Part shown: positions 36,401 to 48,269 of the stretch, piece by piece
How the letters are laid out: each line of letters begins with the position of its first letter
How positions within the stretch are numbered: position 1 is the stretch's first letter
Assembly (NCBI GenBank): GCA_013396635.1
Contig: WBMW01000797.1
Coordinates: 1,629,466-1,693,465, forward strand
Source: Penelope pileata
Lineage: Eukaryota; Chordata; Aves; Galliformes; Cracidae
DNA: 64,000 nt
Reading direction: 5' to 3'
The notes under the pieces: generated by a model
The model's input: the letters and a program-made list of their open reading frames with translations, nothing else
Databases searched by the model: none
What the model was told of the DNA's origin: nothing
Translations under genes and position numbers: made by a program

Positions 36401-36770
36401 CTTCTTGGTGACTCAGACATTCCCCAGAACTTAGTTAGACTCCATGTAATTATTGCAAAGAATTATCCTTCCAAAATTAGAAGAAAAAAACATGTAATTA
36501 CAACTGCAATATTAACATACTTAATAAGTCTGCCTAATGTCTGAGCGTCAAGTCAGAGGCTGTGTTTCCATGCAGCATGCACACTGTAAGCAAAATGAAT
36601 TGGAGAGCACAGTTTCTCGAACAAAGGTCCTAAATAGGAGCTCCACGAGCATTTGTGCTGTGATTGGCAATGGAAGTTAAAGAGAAACTGGGGAAAGCGG
36701 TACTTTTTTTCCCCTAATTATTCTTTTTCTACCCTCTTTCTCCTTTACATATTGATCCACCCGTTCTGGC

Positions 36771-36944
36771 AAGCGCAGCAATCTCGGCACATCTCGCTGC
36801 GGGCGGCCGAGGTCCTGCCCTGCGTTCTGCTGGCCTTGCTGTTTTCCCGGCCTCAGTTCACCACACCAGCAGAAAAGTGCTGGCATGTCCGCCACTTCGT
36901 CCTCCGCCGCCTCCCACAGCGGAGCGGGAGCTCGGCACGGGGCG
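36771..36944. other. Isolated CpG-dense patch in intron 4
   Basis: I count 18 CpG dinucleotides in 174 bases, in an otherwise CpG-poor intron. A pyrimidine-rich, AT-rich stretch (36700-36760) lies immediately to its left. No exon with convincing splice sites was found in it. It could be an internal promoter, an enhancer or a GC-rich insertion. Confidence 0.6.
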
Positions 36945-39900
36945 ATCCCTGGCCAGCACTGCCCTGGGGAGGGGCTGAGGGAGGGCAGCCAGTGCTCTGT
37001 GGGCACTGTGGCTGTAGAAGCACCTCCGAGCTGGCTCTTATCTCCTCTAGAGAGACTTTTTGAGCCATGATTACATGATGTTTTGCTTGAGGGTCTGTCC
37101 AACTAGCTGCCCCACTTGAGGCCCTAAGCCACAGAGAGGTGTGAGGCTGGGGTTCTCTCTCCAGAAGCAGCCACCCCACCCCTCGCTGGCCTCCGAGGCC
37201 CAGCTTCCTGATGCGTGCAGCAGTGGGGCTGGGTAGCATGGGCAAACCTGTGCCTGGTGCTACAGCTGTGCTGTGGTTAAACAGCTGTCCTCAGTCCCAC
37301 TTCTCTCTTCCTCATAGAAGAATTTGCTTTTTGAGTGAGGCAAGCATTGTTCCTTCAGCCCTGAACGTTTGTGGGAAATGGGGAGCAGGAGAGGGATCGG
37401 GTCAGAGGCATATGCATTAGCAGCAGTGAATGAAGGAGAGATGCTTTTGAAAGCCATAGAGAAATGTTTTGTTTTAAGGGATTAGTTCAAAAGAAGCACT
37501 AGAGCCTTAGACAAAGTCAGATTGCATAAAATGTGCATAATTTATGAGTATTTTTTAAAATACAGCACCTGGTTCAACTCTTTCCTTTTTCCAGAGAACT
37601 TTTTGTGCTTTATGCTTCACAGTAGCTAATTTGACTTATTTCAAAATGCATTTGAGAAATGCTCAGTCTGATTAACTCCTGCTGTACTTTTGTTCGTGAG
37701 GAACTGCGAGAGCTGGAGCGCGTGGAAGGGAGGTCAGCGTGTTCGTGCGCGCGGTATAAATGTAACTCGCAGCATGGTGTTACATTGATGTGAGGTGACA
37801 TGCTCATGCGAATCAAATGTGTTATTTTTATGGCATGTATTAAATGTGAAATTGTGACTGGTGTTAGTCAGAGCAGGGTCAGAGCTCCTGCCAAAGCGAC
37901 ATGTAATTTTATTTTAAGAATGAAAGGTCTTGAATGAGAACCCTGCATTTCCAGCAAATTTATTCCATATGTCTAGGGTCAGCCATGCCCGGAGGTCATT
38001 GCCCCGTTTTGTTTGATTCCTTCCTTACACGGCGTTTGATTTCATCTCCGAATATGAGCAGAGAAGCCTGGATGGCTTTTGAGGCTGTAAAACCCTGTGC
38101 AGTGCAAGGGAACGTGCCTCAGGCACACACCGTGCTCCAGACCCGGCTGGTGCTGGCCGGCTTCGCTGGAGCTGCGTTGGGTGTGAGTGGAGACGAGCCT
38201 AACCTGGGAGGTGCGTTTGGTCCATGGCACCCCGGTTATGAAACAGTGCCTCCCACAGGTGGAAGGCTTTTGGTCAGGTTGATTATTCAACTAAGTTGGA
38301 ATTCATGCCAAAAATCATTTAGGTATTTGTCACGTTGTGCCGAGGAAAACACCTGTTTGGGAAATGCGGGCCTGGCTTTGGTGCTCCGCCATGAGGGGCC
38401 AGCCCGCCTCAGGAGAGGAGCCATGGAGGCCCTGAGGCTGCTGTTGCATGGGCCAGGCCACAGAGCAGCCTGATGTCGTCATTTTGGCTAACTGGGGTCT
38501 GCCAGGGCTGGCACACAGCAGGGTGACAGGGGACAGAAGCAGGAGGTGCACAAACATACTCAACAAAATGGAGAGTGGGGAGGGTCTGCTATTTACCTCT
38601 GAAGCATTTCTTGTCTCTCATATATTCACTTCACATTTGTATCTCTGGGAAAAAAAAAACCCACAAACTTACGAATTTAACTTCTTATGATTTCAGATAA
38701 TTATTTTGTTGTAATTATAGCTAATCCAATTAAAGGTGATTTGCAATGACTGCTATTCCAGAAATGCTGGATTTAAGGAGTGGATTACTGTTTGTTTTGA
38801 TAAAAGGCAAGATGTGAATACCAAGGTAGAGTGTTTAGTTCCCTTAGATCACGCTGCGCTCAGTGCTGCTGGATTTACAGAGCCATTTGTTTCCGGAGTG
38901 TGGGAGGGCACGTCCCTGCTGATCACACTGAGACAAATAGCAAGCTTGTGTCCTTTCGGAGAGCGCGTCTGTGCAACAGGGTCAGGCTTTCTTGATTTTC
39001 CTGTAATGGAAATCAGATGTGATGTCTTGATGTCTGAGGTCAGAACTTGGTGTGGTGCACTGGGAAGCAGAGAAGCCTCTCTCTTTTTATTATTTAAAGT
39101 AAGTTCTTACCTAGTATGCACTATAACCTTGCTGACTTTTACGTAGGATGCAGCTTGACAAGAAGCTTCTTTAAGTGCCACGTGCTTTTTCTCCCCTTCA
39201 GTAACAAGGTGAGTGATCATAGGTTTGACTGATCTGGGCAGTGATGGCCTGATCTGCAGCTGATGGGATACAAACAGAAATAAAATACATACATGTGATC
39301 AGGCCAGCCAGCTCACAGCATACCAAAACACAGGTTTGAGGCAGCTGTCACCGGCCATGTAGTGGGTATGGTGGTAAATAGCCGTAAGAAAGCCTGTTGT
39401 CATGGCAAGGTGGTAAAATACACGGTGCATCTGCAGCCCATCCCTGAAGCAAGGGCAGGTGCAGGTCCCACAGGACTGAGCTGCAGGGGGCTTTGCTTGA
39501 GGCTCTGAGTGTTTTGTAAAGATGTTGGCTGGGGCAGAAAAGAACATAGTGTGGCTCAGTTTCTGTGCCTTAATGCTCCAGAAGTATCACGAGGTTATCT
39601 CACTTCACATGGGACCAGTGTTGGAGAACTGAAGGTGTACATTGAGGCCAGCGTGGGTGTGTGTTGAAGGCAGAAGAAGTGCTCATTGGTAAGCTTCGAA
39701 TCTTGGGAAGTTGGGAGGTGTAGTAAGCTAAGAGGAGCACCCACTTCAGAAAAAGTGTCAAGGACTAGACTCTTGTTCTGGAGGTGTGTACAGACATTGG
39801 CCAGGTGGTTTCCTCAGCAGGCGTGCCATCTTCATTGCTTTACGTAACTCTTCCCCTTCCTTCATCTCCTCTCATCAAATCTGTCTCTTCGTTTTGACTG

Positions 39901-42900
39901 TCCATCTGATTCTCATGGAAGTGCTGTGCACGTGGCTCAGCCTTGCCTGCTTCCCCCTCCAAGCCTTTGCAGCTCTCAGTCGATCTCAGAAAGCCACCTG
40001 TCTGGTGCTGCTGTGAGGAGACCACACGGATGTGCATGTGAAACTGCCTGCATATTGCTGTCGTCCACTAGCCCATCAGCTTGTGTTTCTGTCTGTGTGC
40101 TGGGCAGCCAAAGCTCCCCCGCAAGCTGTGTGAATGTGAGTTGGGTATTGCGCCAAATTAAGACCATGGCAATTGCCATCGTGAGGCATTGCAAGAAACA
40201 GCAACAGTACAGCAGGTTTCCTTCAAGCAGCACGCTGTCCCTAGCTTATGTTATCAAAGGTGATTGACTGAGTAAATGGAGATGAGCCTCCTTCCCAGCA
40301 GATCTTGCAGCAAATTAGGTATGGAAAAACTCTGGTTCCTAAGGAAGTCAAAAACTACTGAGCAACCTGTAATCAAGGTTCTCCTAATGTTGTGTTTTAA
40401 GTAGACCCATTATCATAGCAATGTCTTCCTGAAAGCATTTAGACTTCATTACCCCATTAGAGAAATTAACATATTTTAGCTGATAAGCTGCTGGCACATT
40501 CAAAAACTTTCGGTAATGCTGGGTGTTGAAGCTACTCCAAAACGTGCTTTCATTAAAGGGGTCTTGTGCCACACAGGAAATACAGAAATAGAAAAGCCAT
40601 AATTAAAATGCCACATTATCTTGTTCTAAAGTTAGTGTGTCTTGAAATTTAAATATACAGTGGTATCATTAGGACTTTCCAGCAGAATTTTTCCAATTTT
40701 ATTAGCATTGCAGAAAATAAGCCTTTTAAAAAAAAAAAAAAAGTGCATCTGAAATGTGAATGTAATAACTATCTTTTTAATTAAAGTTGGGATAAATCTT
40801 TTAAAACCAGTTGCTGACTGTGAGAGGTTGCAGAGCACCATTGCTGTGTTCAGAGCAGAGGTTGCACAGGAGCAAGTTGGGAAAATAGAACAGAGAGGAT
40901 CAGCTGGGTGAGCGCTGCGTAGTCACTGTAAGTGTTGTGTGTAACTGCAGAGTCAACCAAGAAGGGGCAGTTTGTGCCGGACCCTCAACTCAAAGAAAAA
41001 TAACCAAGTAGTGATGTGAGGAGGATTCCATTTCTTCTTGTTAACAGAAGGTTGTTGCATTTGTAGTTCTCTGTAGCATGTGTTGTGCAGGGCCCCCTGC
41101 TCTGTCCCAAGTGAAATGCAGCGCCTTGCCGTGATGGAGCTGTGAGGGCTCAAGCCAACCCCTGTACGGAGAGCACTGCACACACCCTGGGGTGAAAGGG
41201 AAAGCATCCAAGGAGAGTGATCAATACAGCGACTTGATTAGCAGCGGGGTGATTCAGAGTATAGAGCTGCATCCTTGGACAGCTCCTCGCTGTAATTACT
41301 ATCACCCTTTCCAGCTCTTTTCATGCAAAGGGAGAGGTTTTACAAGTCTTGCCTTTTGAAATATTCTGCCAAGTGTTTCATGATTTTTCTTTTAAAGTCG
41401 TCATTTCTGTTTTATGCACGGAATTGACTCATTATCCTTTGCTTGCTTCCCTAAGTTAAAGATCGTTCTGCTTTATAGGAGGAACTGCTGCACCCACAGA
41501 GGCGTGCGCACGTGCTCCTGTCCACGGGGAGCACTGAGAAATCTTACAGATGCGGGTGGAGGGTTAAGTGCTCACACTGCTTAATGGACCTTGGATAATT
41601 GGCTGCCTTATTAGTCAATAAATGACTTTCTATATGCTTCCAGAAAATTATGCCTTGATTGATCGCAGGCATGTTACGTATTTTTGTTTGTTTGTTTCGG
41701 AGTGTGGTCAGAGGCAATCTAGATGCCATTACCTGGGCATAGCTTTCTGATATATTGGCCAAGCTGAATACAAAAGTAGCAAGTTCCCATTCATCAGCCT
41801 GAGCTTCAAAAGCATGGCAGGGAGAGAGAGTTGTCTCTGTACTAATGATCTAATACACACTGTTTGTATCAAAACTGTCATAGCAAGGACACTGGTGGGA
41901 GTAGGAATGCAGTCAACTCAAAGCTGTGCTTCTGGCATTATCTGGCACGTTTGCAAAATACATCCTCAAAAGTGTAATTATACCAAATTTGCAGAGGTCT
42001 TATGAAAAATGTATTGGGTGTTTATTCTGATGGCAGACCAACTCCGACATTCCTCTTTATGTTGAGATGTGATCATGTGTGGGCGTGTAATGATAAGTGT
42101 GCAGACACACACGAGTATCTCTGCATATTGTATACAGACAGAATGCGTATGTCGGTGTCTGGGTATATATTTATATATTTGCACTCTCATTCATGCGGCA
42201 AAGCGGTGATTTGATGCCAGGAATTGTAAAATTTCACAGTAACTTCATAGAGGCAATCTATAATTAACTGATGCTGCATCCTATATAAAGATTCTGAAGC
42301 TGCCTATAGAGCTTAATGAAAGGATTCTTATCTCAGGGGGAGAGCGGGATCCCTCAGCCAGCAGCATGGGAACTGCCTTGCAAGTGTTGAACAGCCGGGT
42401 GGTCTCTGGTGGCCAGGTGGATGCCCCACATCCTTTCCCACGGTGACCATGCAGGTGACCCTCCTGCTCTGTGCTGGGGACAGCTGGGACACGTGTCCTG
42501 GCCTGGAGGAGTGCTCCTGTCCCTGGGCCTGAAGCAAAGACCCTGGGTAGAGCTATTACATCTGTGTGTGCACCAGGGAGTGCTTCCAAACACCGACTCC
42601 GGCCGCTCATGGTGACCTCTCTGCTCTTGACGTTTAGCACAGTGTTTGACCTCCAAGCCTCTGCTAAGTTTATAGACATGGTTATGCCAGTAAACTGCTC
42701 AAAAAATGCTTGCAGTCTCCATAGAGAAGACAGGCGAGTGGGCAAGCGGAAAGTAGTAGCTCTCCTCCCATTTTGCTGCTGAAGGACTGAGATGCAGGAG
42801 ATTAATGGATGTGCCCAAGGTCATATTGGAAATCTGCAGCAGAGCCCAGCACCCCAGGCATCCCAGCTCAGTGCTGGAGCCATATTTTTTCTGCTAGTGT

Positions 42901-43451
42901 TTAAAAGAAATACTGTTCCTGGAGAGTGAAACAAATCAGAAAAATAAGCTGGTAGTGTGCGAATGAGAAAAGGTCATTTGTCCTGTTTCATCACTTTGTT
43001 GTCCAAAGATCTAATTACTTCTGGAATTACCTCAATGGCTTTCAATCAGTGCCTGTCTGTCTTAGGTCATTCTGCACACCTCACCTTGTCAGTTTAAGAT
43101 GCTTTCTAAAGATTTTTTTCCCTCTCTTAATTAAAAAATAATGCTCCCGGCCAAATCTCCTGCACGTGTTTTTCCAGCCTATGCATGAGGCTGAATACCA
43201 GCAGAACCGCGCACTTGGACTTGTGGCATCTGATGATTGCTGTATAAGAAGTGAGGCACTTCTACCTGTAATATACCCGAGCTTTCCACAGATTGGAGAT
43301 GACTTATAAATTACACTGTGGAACTTCTTCACCTGCAATTGAAATGTAATCACTGTGGTGCTGCTGGAAGGTGTGGGCTATTTAAGAACGCAGACTTTCT
43401 GCCCCGCTCCTTCTGTCACGGCACATTTCAGCATCAGGAATGACTCCCAAA

Positions 43452-43709
43452 TCAACTTGTTTTTAAAATAATGTGTTGTAGCTCCATTATTCCCTTTTGA
43501 TTACAGGATCCGTAAGGTGCAGTTATATCTTCAAGTTTTTGCTCTGCAGTCATAGAGTCGGGCAGGATTCCTCCACGCTCCTTCACCACCTCCACCAGCA
43601 CCTTTGTGCGTTCTCTTGGCTGCAGCATGTAGGCAGCAGATATCACGTGTATCACAACAGAGTCATGGCAGTGCTTCTCAGGATACGGCAGGTTGTGTGG
43701 GCAGCTGAC
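43452..43709 (-). CDS. Candidate antisense exon, unknown protein
   Basis: On the minus strand a strong acceptor-like sequence (pyrimidine-rich tract ending CTTCCTTCCAG at 43710) opens a frame in phase 0. It begins VSCPHNLPYPEKHCHDS, contains MLQPRERTKVLVEVVKERGG and continues to a stop at 43452-43454. A weak donor (CCT/GTAATC) at 43505/43504 would give a 205-nt internal exon instead. The peptide has a natural-looking mixture of charged and hydrophobic residues, unlike most chance frames here. I do not recognise the family. The full open frame starts at 43898, but the part before the acceptor looks like intron. It could be an exon of an unannotated gene nested in TMEFF2 intron 4, a pseudogene fragment, or chance: frames of this length are expected a few times per window. 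Confidence 0.3.
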   Translation of the reverse strand, partial: VSCPHNLPYPEKHCHDSVVIHVISAAYMLQPRERTKVLVEVVKERGGILPDSMTAEQKLEDITAPYGSCNQKGIMELQHIILKTS

Positions 43710-46700
43710 CTGGAAGGAAGAGAAAATCAAAAAGAACGTGCTCATCCTCGGTGAATAGCACTCCCAGCCTGGAAGATGGCTGGGATTGTTCCCCAGGAGG
43801 TCTTTTTCTCCACGACTTTGTAACTCACCCAATTTTCTTACACTGACCCAGATTCTGGGTGACTGGTTTTGGATGGGATCATGCATACTTGTGAGCACTC
43901 AGGAGAAGCTTTTCCTGGCCTGGGGAGTATGGTTACCTGTTCTAGCACCAGAGATGCAGGGATTTCATTATTGTGAGGAAGTACTGGGAATGACTGAGAG
44001 TTGAACTAACCAGTTTAATCCTTCCCACCTCACAGCAAGCTCTGCCTTGCCAGCTGTTAGGGGCTTTGGAGGCCCTCTGGCAGCAGGTCCAGCTGCAGGC
44101 ACGTGGCTAGCACAGCTTTGTGCTGTGCTGTGTTAATGCACCAGGACCCAGGAGCTCTGGTCAGGGACATGGGCTGCATTTTGCAAGACATTCAAATACA
44201 GAAAAGAACAAGTCTTTGCCCCCAGAAGTTTAAAATGTAAGTAGGCCAAATCTCAGTTAATGGCTTGAAAATAATTTTTACAAAACCGTAATTAGGTTAG
44301 ATTGTACCTTACCCTCCTTTCTTTCCCCCTTCTATGAATGGAGTCAGTGACCTAAAAGCTCTGCTAGGCTCCATCCCTTTGTTTCTATTATTAACACTGT
44401 TTACTTAGTATTTTCCTTACTGCTGAGAGGGACAAAAGATTTTTCTGTTCCCCTTAGACGCAATTTGTATGATACTGTATTCATTTGGAATTAAAAGGAC
44501 AATAACAATGTCTAGGCGAGGCCCTTTTGCAATTAATCAATCTCCCCCAAATTCTGTGTGCAATAATGAGCTCACTTGGGCAGTAAATAAAGCAGCCAAA
44601 GTGCCTCGTTTCACAACCGTGCTAGAAATGCACCTTCATTTTCTCTTCACCGCTTCCTCCTCTTGCTGTCTTCTCCAGTTTGCAGCTTCCCTTGGTCTTT
44701 GTGTGCATTGTGCTGGCGGTGGTTATTGCACCACAGCCTGATTGGTACTTAAGAGCCTAATTGCAAATTTGACCCAGAAGAAGCTTAAAGTGGATTCTGA
44801 AAGAAAGGTAGAGAGCATGACACTTTGTCAGCTACTCCCTGTGGCATTTGTACAGTTGGAGACACAGAAGGATAAACTCTTCAGAGGAAAATATTTGGCT
44901 GTTTTCTCAGTCTTTTTGCTCAGTGTTCAGACGTTACCTGCTGTTGAAGGTCTCAGAGGAGATGGGCAAACCAGTTCAGTTCAGTAGAAAGGAGCAGGAG
45001 GCGGAGTCCAGCAGCCCTGTACATCTATGTCAGCATGGGACCGCAGGTCTTTATGCTCACAATGTACTGGGCAGCACTGTGGGACGTGTTCTGTAAGACA
45101 GCACTCCCCACCCAGCACACCTGAGTGAAGGAATCACACAAAAAACCCTTCAGCAAGACATCAGGAATTACAGCAGCGATCTGCTGAGGCGCTCTGAGTT
45201 CTGAGCAGACCTGTGTCAGGTTTGCATCAGCTCCTGAGCTAGCAAGTCCCAGCTGAGCAGAACCGTTACTCTGCATCTCTTTTTTCATGTCAGCAGCTAA
45301 TTTGAGTTATTTGTTGACCAAAGGTCCTTTCCCAGTCACCTAGCAACTTCTACTCTATCACGCTAATAATCCTCAGGAAGATGTGCAGAGGTGGAAGAGC
45401 CTTTTTTGGTTTCAGCCTGAAAATGTATTTTGAAAGAATAAATGGAATGGTTTTGAGGCACTTAAAATACCACGGTGCTGCGCTTCAGCCTTCACATCCT
45501 TGGGTGAGCTTAGAGTTGTCCTTGCTTTAAGCACAGTTAATGGGTCTCTTTAGTGTCTCTGTGACATTCTGCTGCAATACATACAAAGGATCACTTTTCT
45601 TTTTTTTCCTGATGGGACTCTTGGCCTGGTCTGTCAGCTTAGTCCTTTACTCAGCATGACCTTTCTCATTCCATATCTCATTAGAGCCTGAGATGTGTGA
45701 TTTGTCTTCTGAAAGATCAAAATCATCGTTTTTAGATCCATTTCTGTGTTTGTATTTTTATATCATTCTCTTTTCCCTGGCATTTCAGTACATGGTATGA
45801 AGCTCTAACAATACTGAGAGGAGAAGAGCTGAAAGGCTGGTAAAGTGTCAGCATGAGCGTGGCTTAAAGAATTGTACAGCATTAGCAGTCAGAGCATCCG
45901 TTGTCTTGCGATGAAGTTCCTCTGTGAGAAGAGCACCATTATTTTAATTTACATTTTCACATAGTCACAGTGGCAGGATTTACTTTACCTTCTGAAGGGG
46001 AGGTGTATCGTTTGCCAAAACCCAAAAAGCTCAGCTCCTTGCCTGTTCCTCCCTTGGCACTGTGTTATTTCCACTGTAATTACTCACACGAGGGAGGTGC
46101 TGCGATGATCCCTGCCTCCTGCACTTTGTGCAGGCAAAGGGAGGCAGGCAACAACCCTAGGTGCCTGCATGGGAAGCTCAGCTCTGTGCTTCCCCGTGTG
46201 GGCAATGCAGGTGGGATGGGTTGGGCCGCAGGATGTTTAGGGCACTCTGATTAGTTAATTCATTAACTTACGAGTTATGTGCCCTCCAAAAGTCTCTATC
46301 TGCCTGTTGGTATGAATCCTAGAGACATCAGGCACCAATGCCTCAAGGAGAGAAGTGTTTATGACACCTGGCCCTTCTCCTCAGCTGTGCACCGACCTGC
46401 CCTGTCCCCTTTGCAGAGAGCCTCAAGCTGGGACGGGCAGCAGGGGCACTTTGTGCTGTCCTGGTCTCCCATCTGATGGCATGCTGAAAGTTTTGACCTT
46501 CTTGGTCCTATCGTCAGAAGGGTCACATAGAAATGATTAGGGATTTATCTGCTCAGGGTCTTTGTGATTTGGCTGGGGTTATCCATGGGATACGATGGGC
46601 AGGGAAAAATGCTCAAAATGTGGGTTACAGTCAATTTACCATATCCTCTGAGAATTACTGTATATCAGTTGTACCCAGGAAAATGGAATATAGCTGCAAT

Positions 46701-48211
46701 AGCTGTAACGTACCCATTTGTGCAGCCACAGACTGTCCTCAAATGACAGCAAGAATGTCCCATGTCACCAGTGCCTCTCTCAGGGAGGGCACGTGCCAGC
46801 CCTGTTTGGTGGTGAAGTACTGGTCCATAAATTACCCTGACCTGTACTGGATTGTGTGCTTAGCGAGTCTTGTATCTTGCAGCTCATCATAACCAACATT
46901 GGACAGAAAATACTGCACTTCATACATTTAGTGTGGCACTTTATGGGTGTTCAACACAGTAATTCTCATCGTATAGAAAGGTAATATTTAGGCCAAGAGT
47001 TTGACCTAAGGACTGATAGGAAAGACCTTTCATCTTTTAGAAATTATGCGTTTTTTTTTCAAACAAGAGCCAAACTTTATGTTATTTGTTGAGCAAAATG
47101 CATGAAAGATTATTAAGCAAAGTAAATAAAGGAAAATCAAAAGAATGAATCACAGAACTACAAAAGAAGAAATAAAACAGCTTGGCAGATTGCATGTGTA
47201 GCGCAGTAAAGTGTGTACTGTGTCTGCATGAATAGTAAACCGGTGTTTTATAGCAATACTGTGTGAAGCCACAAACTGGATATGTGTAAATATTGCCAAG
47301 TCTGGAGCTATTTGATTATAAGAAGGTAAATACAGCAAACCAAAAATTAGGCAATCAACTAATAATTATTTGTAAACATCCTGTTAATCTTAGTGCTCTC
47401 TATTTGATGTTTTAATACTGCATTCAGTGGTGATATATTACTTGTAAGGCTGCATTCAAATAATCATTAGTCTGGAAGTTTCCGTTGTTAGCAGGATACC
47501 AGGAAGATAAATGTTAAATTGTGGTTTCCTGATTCCATCTTCTCCTTGCTCCCCTAGGGCCCCATTCTATCTCCTCTTGATTTATGCCCGAATCCGGTCT
47601 GGTGTTCTGTATTTTAGTTCACCTACAGGCTCGCTTCTGGGCCCGTGTCAGGAGACCAAGCCTTTGGGAGCTGCCACTCATCCTCCCTCTGGGGTGCTGA
47701 GGAAACGTCCATCTCAGCACCACGTTGTCTGTATCTGAGATTGGAGACCTCTGGGGGCCTTGACCGAGATCATTAAAAGCACCAGGAATGCTAACACTGG
47801 CTTAATGGGTCCGGCTGTAGGTGTGTGTTGTCAGGGGAGCTGTAAGTGCTTTATGAGCTCGGTTGGCTTCTGTCCCAGCTGTGTGTAGCAAGGGGTGCCA
47901 CTTACTGTCACGTTTTGTTGTTGTATCGTGGACTCTGCGGTGTTTGGAATTCATAGGCAAGAATGGAGATGCATACAGGTCCCTTAATGAAGCCTGCATT
48001 TGAAAGAGAGAAAAGCAAGCTGTGGAAATGCCGATTCATGGTTCCAGTCCAAGCATCCAACTCAACAGAGATCTGTTATTGTGTGTTGGGCCCTGCACAC
48101 AGATGTCGTGTTCTCTAAGTGTGAACCTCGGTAAAGCGCTGTGACACAAATACGTTTTGGGAAATGAAGAACAGTACAAGGCCGGTTTTCCAGTACTGCA
48201 GGAGAAGCGCA

Positions 48212-48269
48212 GGAGCTGCTTATCACCCGAGCGGCACAAAGGAGCTGCTTGCCCCGAGCAGCACACAGG
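48212..48269. repeat. Imperfect 29-bp direct duplication
   Basis: GGAGCTGCTTATCACCCGAG and nine further bases (48212-48240) are followed immediately by a second copy, GGAGCTGCTTGCCCCGAGCA and nine more bases (48241-48269), differing by a small indel and a few substitutions. It looks like a local tandem duplication. Confidence 0.7.

Noticed and set aside
37934..38473. 179-codon plus-strand frame in intron 4
   Set aside because: No recognisable protein features and no splice context; length is compatible with chance.
43266..43332. 67-nt segment with acceptor ATTGCAG and donor CAG/GTAGAA on the minus strand, 170 bases downstream of the antisense exon candidate
   Set aside because: If joined to the 43709-43505 exon, the frame hits a stop after nine codons, so the two do not form one coding sequence.
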